A stretch of DNA of 26,921 bases, taken from Pleurobrachia bachei (Eukaryota; Ctenophora; Tentaculata; Cydippida; Pleurobrachiidae). Position 1 is the first letter of the stretch. Every line of letters begins with the position of its first letter. The stretch covers positions 25,850 to 52,770 of the forward strand of contig AVPN01000385.1 of the NCBI GenBank assembly GCA_000695325.1, read 5' to 3'. Below are positions 10,097 through 21,746 of this stretch, piece after piece. Position numbers and translations under genes: made by a program. The notes beneath the pieces were generated by a model, which was not told the DNA's origin, searched no databases, and saw nothing but the letters and a program-made list of their open reading frames with translations.

Positions 10097-10289
10097 GTTC
10101 GCAAAAGGCAAGCTTCCCTTGGTAACGAAGTAACCCCTTGCCAGCGCGCGCGAAGGTCGCACACAGAGTGTGAGGTGTCTTCGATACCAAAAGTTCATAC
10201 CCCTGCACATACCCCTGCACAAATCGGGGGCAAATTGTGCTCAGAAAAGCATACTTTTTTACCCTCGGACCCCCCCCCTCTGGCCTTAA
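10097..10289. mobile_element. Right part of the TTAA-flanked transposon
   Basis: Homology between the two ZFC3H1 copies ends at about 10096 (14631 in the other copy). From there to 10285 the sequence is unrelated, GC-rich with GCGCGCGCG, and closes with CGGA, nine C, TCTGGCC and TTAA. This is the inverted partner of the end at 4230. How much of 10097-10250 belongs to the element, and how much to ZFC3H1 intron 6, is uncertain. Confidence 0.65.
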
Positions 10290-10386
10290 CAGCCAAGTAA
10301 AACAGCCCTAACCTTCTCAATTACCATAGAAGCTCTCTTTCACATATTTGTGTTTGTTATATTGCTAACACAGCCCTTTCCTTCAG

Positions 10387-10777
10387 GAGAGAGAATGCAA
10401 CTAACCCGGATGGATCACATAACTTTGCTGGCTACAAAATATACTCCAAAGGTTTCCGAATTGCGTACAATCACTACGTCATGCATCACGATGAGGAATA
10501 CTGGACGGATCCCTACACCTTCAACCCTGATCGGTGGACCGAAGACTTTGTCCCTGCTGAGTTTTCTTATACCCCCTTCTGGGCTGGATCCCGGGGATGC
10601 ATTGGCAAGCATCTAGCTATGATGCTGATGAAGCTGACTCTCTCGGCGTTGGCTAAGAGATACGATGTTGAGCAGAGGTTTGATAAGGATAACCCACCAG
10701 TGATCAATCAGAATGTTGCACCGATGAAGTTAAAAAACGACGTCACCTGCTTCCTTCGACCAAGGGAAGTGCAGTAG
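10387..10777 (+). CDS. Cytochrome P450 3' exon, copy 2 (intact)
   Basis: Exon begins after TTTCCTTCAG and completes the glutamine codon left in phase 2 by the 5' exons, then reads RENATNPDG and onward for 129 residues to TAG at 10775-10777. It contains the PERF-type motif FNPDRW and the heme-binding loop FWAGSRGCIG (consensus FxxGxRxCxG, axial Cys present). The CYP46-like end is FLRPREVQ. This is the only intact 3' exon. It should belong to the 5' exon at 3072-4201, because its intron carries the right end of the transposon whose left end follows that exon. Product: a heme-thiolate enzyme anchored in the endoplasmic reticulum. The substrate is unknown; a sterol-like substrate is only a guess from family resemblance. 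Confidence 0.85.
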
Positions 10778-11352
10778 AGACAGTGACGTGAAGGATAGCG
10801 TGATATAAAAATTTGGGAATTTTATTTGAAAATTGTATTGTATTTATTGTTTCAACCTTTCCTTTAGAAAACAGTGTCAAACCTTCGTTAACCAGACTCC
10901 CTGGGGTTACCCAGTGGGTACACGGGCTGTCAGTGGTACAATATTTGGTGCTTTTGGGAACAGTTGACACGCGTTCAAAATATCATTATTCAGCTGTCAC
11001 AACCCTTACTTGTTATAGTGGTGGGTTTGAGAAGACGATGTCTCAAGGTAAGCGGATAGTTTCTCTCTGGTTGGTAGGGTATCCTTTCTCTTTATATTAT
11101 GTAGAACAGGAGGAACGTGGGTTGTATTCACAAAATAGAAATCCTTCTCTGAGGGAGAGTTTTAAAATTACATGATGTCAAGATGTTGAATTGTTCAAAC
11201 TCTCTCATGTTACATGTTCTTACACACTCTCTCGAGGATAGTTGTTCTGCCGAACCCTCACATGTACTAATTCATTAAATATAATGTGGTGTGAACTACA
11301 CATGTGTAACAAGCCTAATAAAGGTAAAAACCAGATTAAAAAGTCAAATTTA
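10778..11352. other. P450 3' flank, second copy
   Basis: Homologous to 6279-6822. It contains an open stretch on plus (10813-11175), but the counterpart in the other copy is not preserved as the same frame, so it is read as 3' UTR. The last part, about 11205-11340, is not shared with copy 1. No gene is seen. Confidence 0.55.
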
Positions 11353-14300
11353 CTAACTTCGTTCCTTTCTCATTTTGTTGAGATGACCACAGAACAGTAG
11401 GTTTAGCTCAGAGTCCTGAAGGTTCCTATGAAGCTGCTCAAATTTACTAATAGTAGAGACTTTTAGCCCCGCACTGACGCACAACTGTGTTCGTAACTCT
11501 GCTCCAGAGACACTTGTCACCGTAGATAGATGTTGCCTGGAATATGGGAGGATTTAACGAGCTACTGAAACGTTATGCACTTGTTTCAGCTACACTTCAG
11601 AGTGACGTCATGTTATTGATATAGTGACGTCATATATGTTTACCTTTGGCATGTTCGATCCAGACACTTGCCATGTAGGTCGTGGGGGCACAAGGGTATA
11701 TCAGGCCGGATCTTATGGGAGTAGGTAGCACTGGTAAGGGCTAACTGGGCTTTACTTCTGTAATAGGGACTAAACCTGAAGGGAGAATAAAAACGGTATT
11801 ACAAAAAAGTTTTCAGCTAAAATAATTAACTAATTAATTAAATTAATTAACCTGTATGAACGGAAGAAGGTGAGAGGACTGGTATAAAGAGCGGACACTC
11901 TATCTCCCTTTCCTTTCTCTCTCCTTTCAGTTGCCCGAGGGGTAAACTCAACGATTGGTTTGATGGACAACTTCTCTCTCGGCCAGGAGGGTAGTTTGAG
12001 GGTAGCTAGACATGATTTTAGTAAATCTTCCACGCTGTTCATCGCATCCTGCAATTCTTCACTGCAGGAGATTGGATAAGTGTTATACATATTAGTAATT
12101 GAATATTGATTAATTGACTAATTAGTTAATTAAAATCAATGATGATATTGGATAGTTATAAATGAAATTTGTACCTGGAATCCCGTGTAGCAACACTTGG
12201 TAACACAGGGGTATTTCTACCCTCCCCATTCTCATCTGATCCTATTTCACCAGGTTCCATATCTCCATCGCCCTCGTCAGCTGTGATTTGTAGACCTGAA
12301 CCACCCGGTTTCTCTTCATCACCTCCTCCCAGACCGCTACTGTAATAGGAATTAGAGTTAGAAATTGGATGTGCAAATTGAAGAGAGGATTGGGTCACCG
12401 TAGATGACAGGCGGAGGATGAACGCGATTTGTAGTTACTGGTTTGTAGCTCCAGCGGTTTTCGCGAAACTGCAACTAATCTGTATCAACTGGAATGTTGC
12501 CAAAAAGGGAATATCTTGTTCCTAGGGTTGTTACCTATCAAGGGAAGCTTTAGCAAACTGTTCATCTCTCCACTTATCAGGTTCTTCAATCCGTTTAGTT
12601 AGATCAGCAACCACTCTATTCTTTTCCCTCAGCTCAGACAAACACCCCGCCCTCTTTTCTTCCAGATACTGAATCAGATTATTCCCCTTGTCCACCAGTG
12701 CCTTGGCTTTCGCCACCTGGACTTCGAGGTTTTTCAGCTTGCTGAGGTGTCCCGCCAGCTCTTTATTTTGTGTGCTCTTTTCCAGGGTGTAGGACACTAG
12801 CCGCTGTTCAAGCTTCACAATCTAAGAGAGTTAGTTGTTAGAGGGGGGGTGTTAGAGGTTGAGATAACACGGTACAATCCCGGCAAAATTGATAAAAAGA
12901 GCCATCAAAAAAGATTCAAAAAGGTGTGTTGTACCAACCTGAAGGGCGAGTTTTGCTCGTTCTGCACTCCACCTGCTGGCATCATCCCCTTTCACTGGGG
13001 TAAAAGGTAACTTTTCATCACCCCCTTCCTCCCCCTCACCCTCCCCCTCACTGTCTGAACCAGTCAGCTGAATTACAACAGGTCGAATTTTCGGCTCAAA
13101 CCTCTTCACAATTTCGTCTCGTTTCTCAGTTGATATTTCTGATTTCACCGGATCTTTCACTTTCAAATCTTTGTCCACCATCAGTCGTTTGATTATCCTC
13201 CTGGTCTCCTCTCGTTGGGCCTTGATAGCCTCGGGAGTTAGGGACAGGAGGTTCCGGGGCATGAGACTCTCATGTACGGGCAGGCCAGCTATCATTGTGG
13301 GGGCGGGGGAGGATTGCCTAGTTTTCTTGAATACAACTTGGGGTTTAGTCGGTGGGGTGGTCTGTCGCACCGAGTTTAATGTTGCTCGGAGTTGGTTGAC
13401 AGGAGCTGGTGGCGTCGGTTGATTGTTTGTAATACGAATGATATGCTGCTCATTCTCTGAATTCTCACTGCTAGGGGCTGAGTTCTGTTTAGGTAATGAT
13501 GAATCCTCTCTTGGCTGTACTTTTGAAGTAGAAGGTAAGCTGGGACATTTGATAATAATCTTTGGTTTAAGATTTACCGGTTTACCCCTACCACTCTTCA
13601 GCACAACTTGAGGCTTGGTAACTTGTTTCACCGCTACAGCTGCTGCTGGTTGTTCTACTGGAGGTTGCTCAACAGGAGGTGGAGGGGGAGGACTAGGGAC
13701 AGGGGATACAGAAGGTGAGAACTTCACTACTGGGAGTTGTTTCAATTTCTCTACAGCATCTTTCTTGATCATTGACTGTAGTAGAATATCTCTCATGTCG
13801 TTGAGGTCCTCAGTTCCCATCGATATCTTTCTATCTCTCGGCCCATCCGGTTTCTTCACCTCAACTACCGGAGGCTCAACTTGCTTCTCTACTACTACCA
13901 CCTCTCCCTCTTTATTCTCCTCACTTGGCAACACTTGATCGAGCGATCCATTCTGGGCCTCGGTGAATGTTTGTTTGAACCGAGATGACATAGATTCAGC
14001 GTGTTTGAGGTATCTTGCTAGACGTTTCCAAGAAAATCCTGGTGTGACTGCTGCGGTGTTGTAACTACTGACGGTAGACCATTGTCTCTCATGGGGATCA
14101 AAGCACAGTTCTTCCTTTAATAGATCCAACCTGGGGGAAAAATAAATCAATCTCTTGGTGAAATATTTTGTTGCAAATCAGATGTGGATATAATTGGTGT
14201 CTACTGAAAGAAATGTATCGTTATTTGAACTCACGGGTCGCATTTGAAGCTTCTGGCACGTTGCCTTGCCTTCTTCTGCTGTTTGCGGCTGACATAAAAC

Positions 14301-17300
14301 CTCTTAAAGGCCTCCTCATCGACTACGGGCAGTTCTCCAACTATTTCAGCCACTTCTTCGATGGAGAAGGTTGCCTTGCTCGATCCTGTTTCCCCCACGG
14401 AGAAGGGAGTGCCGCTCGTTTTGATTCGTTTACTTTGCCGAATAGGAGATACTGGAGCTGCTGTAAGAGATGTTTGTGAGCATATAATATTTGTAGGTAT
14501 TATCACATTATCAAATTAAACTGAAAAACTCTAAAATTGAGTGTACGTGACTTAGTGATATACACAAACGCGCGAGAAGGCCTGCAAATCGCTGACCGCG
14601 CCCGCGCAACAAGGACAAAGTTATATTGTATCGGAGCGAATCCCCAGTTCTCTCTGCTCTCTCTCTCCCCCTTTTTCTTTCTCGGCTGATTTCCTGGATA
14701 AATGGGACCCCTGCATTTACCCTCAAAATACAGCGACATACCTAGCTGGTGTTCCTCCAATGGCTGCTCTACAACAGGGGGAGGGATAACAGGTTCAGGC
14801 GGTGGCGATGGTACGTTATCTTTCTTTTTCCGAATACTATTCAGCAGCATGGATCTGAGTGCTGCTACCTCCCCTGTTTCTAGCTGATCTGACGAGTCTG
14901 AACCATCTAGTTCTCCCTCTTCTTTTCCGTCGTGAGATTCTGCAGGTCCTAAAAGAAAAGATAGGTTAACTTCTCAGATTAATATGTCTCGCTAACCTGA
15001 AACCACTAACAAATGTCACAATCAATTGATGTCTAACCTAAAAGAGTAATTCAATGTGTACCTGAGATGTCCGGGGTTGCTCCATTGGGTAGTTTATTGG
15101 TTATCGTTATTTGTAGATTTGACGCTGATTGTAGGTTCGAAGTGGTTGGTTTGAGTGGTTGAGGTAGTTTAGGCGGGGAACACATGATAGTCTTCAATAG
15201 AGTGGTTTTCACTGGTTTACGATTGGTTTTATCAGTGGTTGCCTTCAGTACAGGTTCTGGGTTAGTTTTTCTGGAATTTGAGGCATCTCGTAGTGATATT
15301 GAATTGTTGGATGCTTTAGACCGCAATGGAGATGTAGCATGGTTTGTTGCTTTAGACCGTGATGTTGTTGGCGGAGAGGGGGTGTGGTTTGATGCTCCTC
15401 GGTCTCTAGATTGGGGTGGTGATTTGGTTCGGTTTGATGACCGTGCTGGTGGTGATGGAGTGTGGTTTGATCCACTATCGTCAGAGGATGAGATACTCTC
15501 TAGATCATCTTCGGAGGGTATACTGTCCTCTGCATAGCTTCCTGTATCCTGGGTAGAAGATAGAGGTGTGTGAGAGGCAGTTAAACCTTTGTCAAGCTTG
15601 AAACCTTCTACACTGCCAACCCCGTAATCCATAATATATTCCATTGACTGCCCACTTCTCGCCCTATGCGTTGTTTAAACTAAGGGAGGCGACAGTCTAA
15701 AAAAGTCACCCTCCCTCCTCCCTGTAAAACGTCCTCATTGACAAACAAAGGCCAACACTCTTATGGGGTGTCGCTATAGCCTGTAGTAACTAGAGTTTCA
15801 AATTACAAATTTACACCAGAAATTATCTCACCACTAGGAATGTGCCTGAAACATGATACCCCGATGATCTAATCCTAATTATTTATTATTTCGTGGCCAC
15901 TATATTTGTTGAAAGGTAGAGATGATGACGTTCCAGTAACATGAGATAGGTACAAATTCTTTAGACAAAACAACTTCAGAAGTTGTTTAGTCTAAAGATT
16001 CATATTTATTGTGACTATGACGCAGGGCCCCCAATAGTTAGTGCCGGCCCAAAAAATTATGTCGAATACCAAATTAGAAAAAGCAGCATTTCTCCTTGGT
16101 CCTACCAACAATATTCACGTCTCACGATCCAACACAAACTCCAAAACTTCCGCCTAAACTGTTAGGATATAACAATATTTGTATTCTTCTTATAATTATC
16201 TCTATCAGAGAGGTGCGAACACTAACCTCTGATTCAGGAATGGTGATCATGGATTGAGTCTCATCACCATCATCATCTATATCCATCTCGGCCTCTCCAG
16301 CTCCCTCTGGAACTACGTGTACAGGTGATGACGGCAGTGGAATGTGCCTCAGATCAGCCTCTATCGGATGGTAAGGGGCACGAGGAGGTACATCCCAAGA
16401 GGAGCCAGGAGGGGGAGGTGGAGGTGGTCTGGTATTGTTGAACTGTTGCTGCTGTACCGTTAGGATGTGAGGTGGCGGGGGAAGTGAGGGAGGGCCGGGA
16501 GGGGGATGTCGCCGGAACTGCTTCGGTAGCTGGTTTGTTGGGAAGGGTGGTCGACGGACTTGTTGCTGGTGCCTGATCTCTCCAAACAAATGTTGAGGAG
16601 GGGGACCTCTGGGTCGGTTAGGAGGTGCTGGTGGGGCAGCGGGCGAGATGGGGTAACAGATTGGTGGCGCTGGTGGTGGTCTACTCCTTATTGGTGCTGT
16701 AGTAGTTGGGAGTCTGGGTGGGTATCTCGGGTGTTGGGGGCGTGTGTATGGGTTGGCAAGTATTGGAGGAGGATTGTTTGGGAAAGGAGCGAACTTTGGG
16801 GGAGTAGTGTTAGTGGTGGTTGGTGGAGTTGGGATAAAGGTGACGTCATCTTCCTCTGCACTGTCTATTTCCATTGGTAATTCTTGTTGTGTGTTGGTGT
16901 TAGATTCCCCTATAGCAGTGAATGTACTCTTGAATCCTTGCAGCAACTCATCTCCCTGGATAGGATGGGGTGGTTAAAGAATGTCATCATACACATCTCT
17001 CTAGCTTAGATGGGTGGGAGTTTAGTAATGGAATGTTATGGAATTCATCTCTTGAAACACAGATAACTGTCTTATCTCTCTTAAAATAATAAACTTGTAG
17101 AGGAGTCTTCTCTCTAAGGAGACTTACTTTATCTCTGTAATTCTACTCACGTCAATGTCTGGTGCAGTGCGACTCTTCTCGGTGAGATAAGATTGAATAA
17201 GGTGCTCTAACCGTTCCTCAAACTTCGACTCCTCTTTCACCTCTCGGGCCTTCTCACGCTTTTTCTTACCTGACAAACGGTTGGTATTTAAACGCTCACA

Positions 17301-17777
17301 TTACGATAGTCGAGAAAGTGTTCAAAGAAAAGGGTCTGACGTAGGTAGACATCTGTTCGCTTTAAAAGTATCCAAAGCTATACTATGTAAATGTTGCATA
17401 TATACACGAGTATTATTCAATGGAAAAGTTACAAAGCATTTGACATACGTGACGGGCGTCGTCCTTTTTTCTTAGTTTCTTTGAAATAGCATTCAAGATC
17501 GTTCTTTAATCCGGGGTTATCAGTAATAAGTTTACCTATTTCCACAAGCCCATCAACTATGTTTGAAGAATCCTCGCCACTGCCTGAATCTGGGCGTATC
17601 TGACAAACATTTGGAGATCGGCGAAAGCTAGTTGTAATGTTTGTGCGAACTGCGAAATACACACCTTTTTTTCTACCAGACAACTTTTAATCTCACCTCT
17701 GATAAGTTACTTGGTTCCTTGTTAGCGAAATGTCGTTTGCTCCGTGTTATTCCAGAGCCACTGGCTTTGTTAGACAT
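11353..17777 (-). CDS. ZFC3H1: ZFC3H1-like zinc finger protein, N-terminal to zinc finger
   Basis: Thirteen exons: 17697-17777, 17449-17599, 17151-17269, 16227-16955, 15062-15647, 14742-14948, 14235-14460, 12939-14130, 12535-12821, 12175-12339, 11852-12061, 11644-11775 and 11353-11536. All junctions are GT..AG, and the sum is 4269 nt, exactly 1422 codons plus TAG. Order along the protein: short basic N-terminus (MSNKASGSG); lysine-rich helical stretch; a long proline-rich exon; an exon rich in NHTPSPP-type repeats; two related motifs LRSMLLNSI and MRDILLQSM; a coiled coil (exon 9: LEKSTQNKELAGHLSKLKNLE and on); acidic linker; FRSYRFSPYYRSKAQLALTSATYSHKIRPD; and the finger C-x7-C-x4-C-x3-H. 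The FRSYRFSPY plus finger combination is what I recognise from ZFC3H1, the MTR4 partner in exosome targeting of polyadenylated nuclear RNA. The family normally continues into HAT repeats. Here a stop follows 50-odd residues after the finger, while HAT exons lie at 303-1725 beyond the P450 genes. Confidence 0.85.
15959..15997. repeat. 19-bp inverted repeat in ZFC3H1 intron 4
   Basis: CTTTAGACaAAACAACTTC, one spacer base, then its reverse complement with one mismatch. It lies in the 579-bp intron 15648-16226, which shows no other gene. Confidence 0.85.
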
Positions 17778-18480
17778 AAAATACCCGCCTACAGACTAGT
17801 TTGGGGCCACGAATCTGTGGAAATAAACTCAAGAATTAAAGCTCAGGGACAATTTTGACTGAAGGAACTAATATCGATCTTTTGCAAGCTACATATTGAA
17901 GGTATTTCATCGTTTGAATGCCACGCGAGGACGAAATCTCGTCTCGAGAGACCTCGATCGTTTTTGTTGTCAGTTTTGATTTCAAAATTCTGGACTCAAA
18001 TTTTCGAAATCCTACGCCGCGCGATTGAATTTACTGAGTTACGCGCGTTACCTCATTTGCGCGTACGAATTTTAGGAAGCAGAAGCTGCGCGGAGTTCCC
18101 TGCAATTCAAGTACTCGCGCGTCACTGCAAGTTGATGTGGAAACCGAGAAAAGTGCGACCGGGCCAAGATCGTGTCACGTTACATCATTTTACACTCCCC
18201 TGTGGAGCAGTTGCACCGGGGATTTGATAGAGATTCCATACACACACAAAATAGAAACACAGGTGTTTCGTTTCAAAGGATTGAAGTGATTCATTATGGC
18301 TCACTTGTGGTCCTTTTTCAACTTAAAAACGGATTAATTTTACAAAAAATACATGGTACACAACAACACAAGAAAAAAACGGCGAATAATATCGATACAC
18401 GGTGGTAACGTAGTGGTATAGAGAGTAGTGTAATAGTTTTTACATTATGCTAGTCACAAATTCGTGCTTCTTCAACCCAA
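17778..18480 (-). promoter_or_regulatory. CpG-rich spacer, presumed ZFC3H1 promoter
   Basis: No exon seen. From about 17920 to 18180 the sequence is rich in CG and GCGC compared with its surroundings, with CTCGTCTCGAGAGACCTCG at about 17938-17956. This is plausible as the promoter of the minus-strand ZFC3H1 gene starting at 17777. The right end, 18440-18480, borders the tandem duplication. Confidence 0.4.
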
Positions 18481-19709
18481 GCGTCTCACGCCTCCTCAAA
18501 ATTGAGAGGATAGACAGAGACGATTTCCATGTTCTAAATTGTTTATCCCCTCTTTCCGAATTTCTTGTCTTTGTCCGTCATCGCTTCGGGTTTTGCTCGG
18601 TTGAGAACCTGGGAGATTGTTAAGATTAAATTATAGTTTCCCAGTTACCGCCCTGGCTTCTATTCCCCTTCGTTCCCTAGCTCGACCCAATTTTCGCGAG
18701 ATCCGTAAAGGAGGGTTAGAACATAACAACTCTCCCCAACCATTCTGTAAACCGGCACCCACCCCCACTCCACACTATCCCACTAATCACTCCCCCACAA
18801 CCCCATTAATCACGACCCCACTCCCCTCACTAATCACTATCCCACCATTCCCATACTTCCCACTCCCCCACTAGTTACTAATTACCAACCTTTAGGAAGG
18901 AGGACGTCTTGCTTCTCATTCTCTGGTGTAGATATGCCTTACTACACTTGATATGGTAGTGCAGGTAGGTACGGAACTGGTGAATCAGGTTAATCGTATT
19001 CTCCCTATTGGCCGGGTTTGTGTGTCGTGGGAACAGGACAAATGTAACGAATCTGAAGATGGAGTAAATTAGTAAACGGAGAAATTACTCAATGACGTCA
19101 TTGTCCAATCACAGCATTCTCTCCCCTGTCTGTCATATATTATAACGGTTTGACAGCCCACCCTCGCTATGCCCCCACAAGTTCCCTTGTTCTTGAACAA
19201 CTTCCTTGAACTCCCTTGAACTCACCCAACATTGTCTCCAGAAAGGACGCCTTTAACCCCAGCTAGTTCCCTGGGTGCCTCGCCATACGAGAAGAGGACC
19301 TGGGGCGCCTGTTGGTGAGCCTTTCGGGCATCCTTGAACTCTTGTAGGAACACCTGGGAGGCAAGGAGAGAGAGGTTATTATAGAGAATGTTGGTGTTAA
19401 CTGAGATCCCATTTTATATGTACTATGAGTGGCAACTAATTAGCAGATTTTAGTAGGGCTCAAGTTCCCGTTTTCGTATCATGAAGTAAGGCAACAAATC
19501 CTCCACAACATTCCCACCTTGAATTCTAACACCTAACATTCTCACATTGCATTGTAAACCTTATAACACTCTAACATCTAACAACATTCTCGTACCTTGC
19601 CAATAACGACATCATCAGGATCCTTGAAGACAGTTGAGAAGATGATGGTGACCCTATCAGACTGGGCAGCAATATACATTGCCTCCTCCTCATGATAATG
19701 TACAGTAGC
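18481..19709 (-). pseudogene. ARPC2: Detached 3' copy of ARPC2
   Basis: Unit 1 of the tandem duplication carries ARPC2 exons at 19596-19709 (cut at its 5' side), 19226-19353, 18890-19052 and 18543-18608 (TAA at 18543-18545). The coding sequence is intact but there is no 5' part, start codon or promoter. It lies immediately downstream of the complete gene's stop codon. It could serve only as an alternative 3' end spliced from the full gene. Otherwise it is a non-functional duplicate, or an assembly duplicate. Confidence 0.8.
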
Positions 19710-20938
19710 GCGTCTCACGCCTCCTCAAAATTGAGAGGATAGACAGAGACGATTTCCATGTTCTAAATTGTTTATCCCCTCTTTCCGAATTTCTTGTCTT
19801 TGTCCGTCATCGCTTCGGGTTTTGCTCGGTTGAGAACCTGGGAGATTGTTAAGATTAAATTATAGTTTCCCAGTTACCGCCCTGGCTTCTATTCCCCTTC
19901 GTTCCCTAGCTCGACCCAATTTTCGCGAGATCCGTAAAGGAGGGTTAGAACATAACAACTCTCCCCAACCATTCTGTAAACCGGCACCCACCCCCACTCC
20001 ACACTATCCCACTAATCACTCCCCCACAACCCCATTAATCACGACCCCACTCCCCTCACTAATCACTATCCCACCATTCCCATACTTCCCACTCCCCCAC
20101 TAGTTACTAATTACCAACCTTTAGGAAGGAGGACGTCTTGCTTCTCATTCTCTGGTGTAGATATGCCTTACTACACTTGATATGGTAGTGCAGGTAGGTA
20201 CGGAACTGGTGAATCAGGTTAATCGTATTCTCCCTATTGGCCGGGTTTGTGTGTCGTGGGAACAGGACAAATGTAACGAATCTGAAGATGGAGTAAATTA
20301 GTAAACGGAGAAATTACTCAATGACGTCATTGTCCAATCACAGCATTCTCTCCCCTGTCTGTCATATATTATAACGGTTTGACAGCCCACCCTCGCTATG
20401 CCCCCACAAGTTCCCTTGTTCTTGAACAACTTCCTTGAACTCCCTTGAACTCACCCAACATTGTCTCCAGAAAGGACGCCTTTAACCCCAGCTAGTTCCC
20501 TGGGTGCCTCGCCATACGAGAAGAGGACCTGGGGCGCCTGTTGGTGAGCCTTTCGGGCATCCTTGAACTCTTGTAGGAACACCTGGGAGGCAAGGAGAGA
20601 GAGGTTATTATAGAGAATGTTGGTGTTAACTGAGATCCCATTTTATATGTACTATGAGTGGCAACTAATTAGCAGATTTTAGTAGGGCTCAAGTTCCCGT
20701 TTTCGTATCATGAAGTAAGGCAACAAATCCTCCACAACATTCCCACCTTGAATTCTAACACCTAACATTCTCACATTGCATTGTAAACCTTATAACACTC
20801 TAACATCTAACAACATTCTCGTACCTTGCCAATAACGACATCATCAGGATCCTTGAAGACAGTTGAGAAGATGATGGTGACCCTATCAGACTGGGCAGCA
20901 ATATACATTGCCTCCTCCTCATGATAATGTACAGTAGC
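18481..20938. repeat. Tandem duplication, 2 x 1229 bp, apparently identical
   Basis: 18481-19709 and 19710-20938 match wherever I compared them, at a constant offset of 1229. Each unit begins GCGTCTCACGCCTCCTC and ends TGTACAGTAGC. The unit covers the last three ARPC2 exons plus most of the preceding one. Confidence 0.9.
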
Positions 20939-21746
20939 CATCTCACTGCTAGGTGACTCTTCCTCCTGCATCTTGAAATACTTTTCAAACACAGCAGCAA
21001 AACAGTTCCGTTTGAGGAGTGATGCTTTCTTGGCTACCGATTCCTTGTCTTCGGGAAGGGAGGCCAGCTCGTATCTCAGCGTGACGTCATAGCCTTCCTG
21101 AGAATGAGAGGGGGGATTAGAAGAAGGATAGGGCCGTGGAGGTGTTAGAAGAAGTAGAAGAAGGGGAGGGGAATTAGAAGAGAGTGGGGGTGCGAAATGC
21201 AATACACAAGTTATTGTGAGATTTATGTAGAATAAAAGATGGAAAATAAATATAAATAAAAAGAGAAGTGACTAAAAAAGAATAAGAGAGTAGAGAAGTG
21301 ACTAAAATAAGAGAGAAATGTTACCTCAGGGTCGACAAGATAATCCCCGTACTCCCTCTTCAGGAGCTCAACCACACCATGTGCTACCAAATCAGAGTAG
21401 ATTCTCATACACGCACTAAGAGTTATCACACCTTTGTCCTGACCGGGATTCCTGAACGGGAGGGGGATGGTTCGATTCATAGGGTTCCCTGCAGAGGAGG
21501 GTTAGGGAGTCATAAAATTCATGGGGCGGGGTTCCTGCTCTCAAAAGACAAATTTATCACTGAGATATTTTGATACAACGGGTGAACTTCTCTCCAGTAA
21601 AATCAATATTGCGTGTCTTACGTGATGTTGTATTTAACTCCATCAAAATCGATGGCTACCACAGCGACACTCTCAGGTTTGGCTGCTGTAAACTTGGCCT
21701 TCAACGTCTCAAATATAACCAGATTGTTTTCCTCCAGCAGGATCAT
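19772..21746 (-). CDS. ARPC2: Arp2/3 complex subunit 2 (p34-Arc)
   Basis: Six exons: 21622-21746 (ATG at 21744-21746), 21325-21451, 20825-21097, 20455-20582, 20119-20281 and 19772-19837 (TAA). All phases agree and the product is 293 residues, close to the usual 300. The acceptor of exon 2 is TTCAG at 21452-21456 (read on minus). Using the upstream CTGCAG instead would break the frame, and the chosen site gives YNITNPGQDKG, matching the family. Recognisable family segments are [53 protein letters not shown]-like [36 protein letters not shown] and [12 protein letters not shown]. With ARPC4 this subunit forms the core of the actin-nucleating Arp2/3 complex and contacts the mother filament. The exons are interrupted by introns rich in C and T. 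The last three exons and part of the third exist again downstream in a 1229-bp tandem copy. Confidence 0.95.

Noticed and set aside
10813-11175. 120-codon plus frame downstream of P450
   Set aside because: The homologous region in the other copy (6279-6715) does not keep the same frame or start, as expected for a 3' UTR.
16560-16880. Tryptophan/glycine-rich plus-strand frame
   Set aside because: It is the antisense of the proline-rich ZFC3H1 exon 4.
18617-18874. 85-codon plus-strand frame, repeated at 19846
   Set aside because: It lies in an ARPC2 intron, is C-rich low complexity, and is repeated only because the whole 1229-bp unit is.
21452-21488. Upstream acceptor (CTGCAG) for ARPC2 exon 2
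   Set aside because: It gives a phase clash with exon 1. The acceptor 37 bases further in restores the frame and the family sequence.
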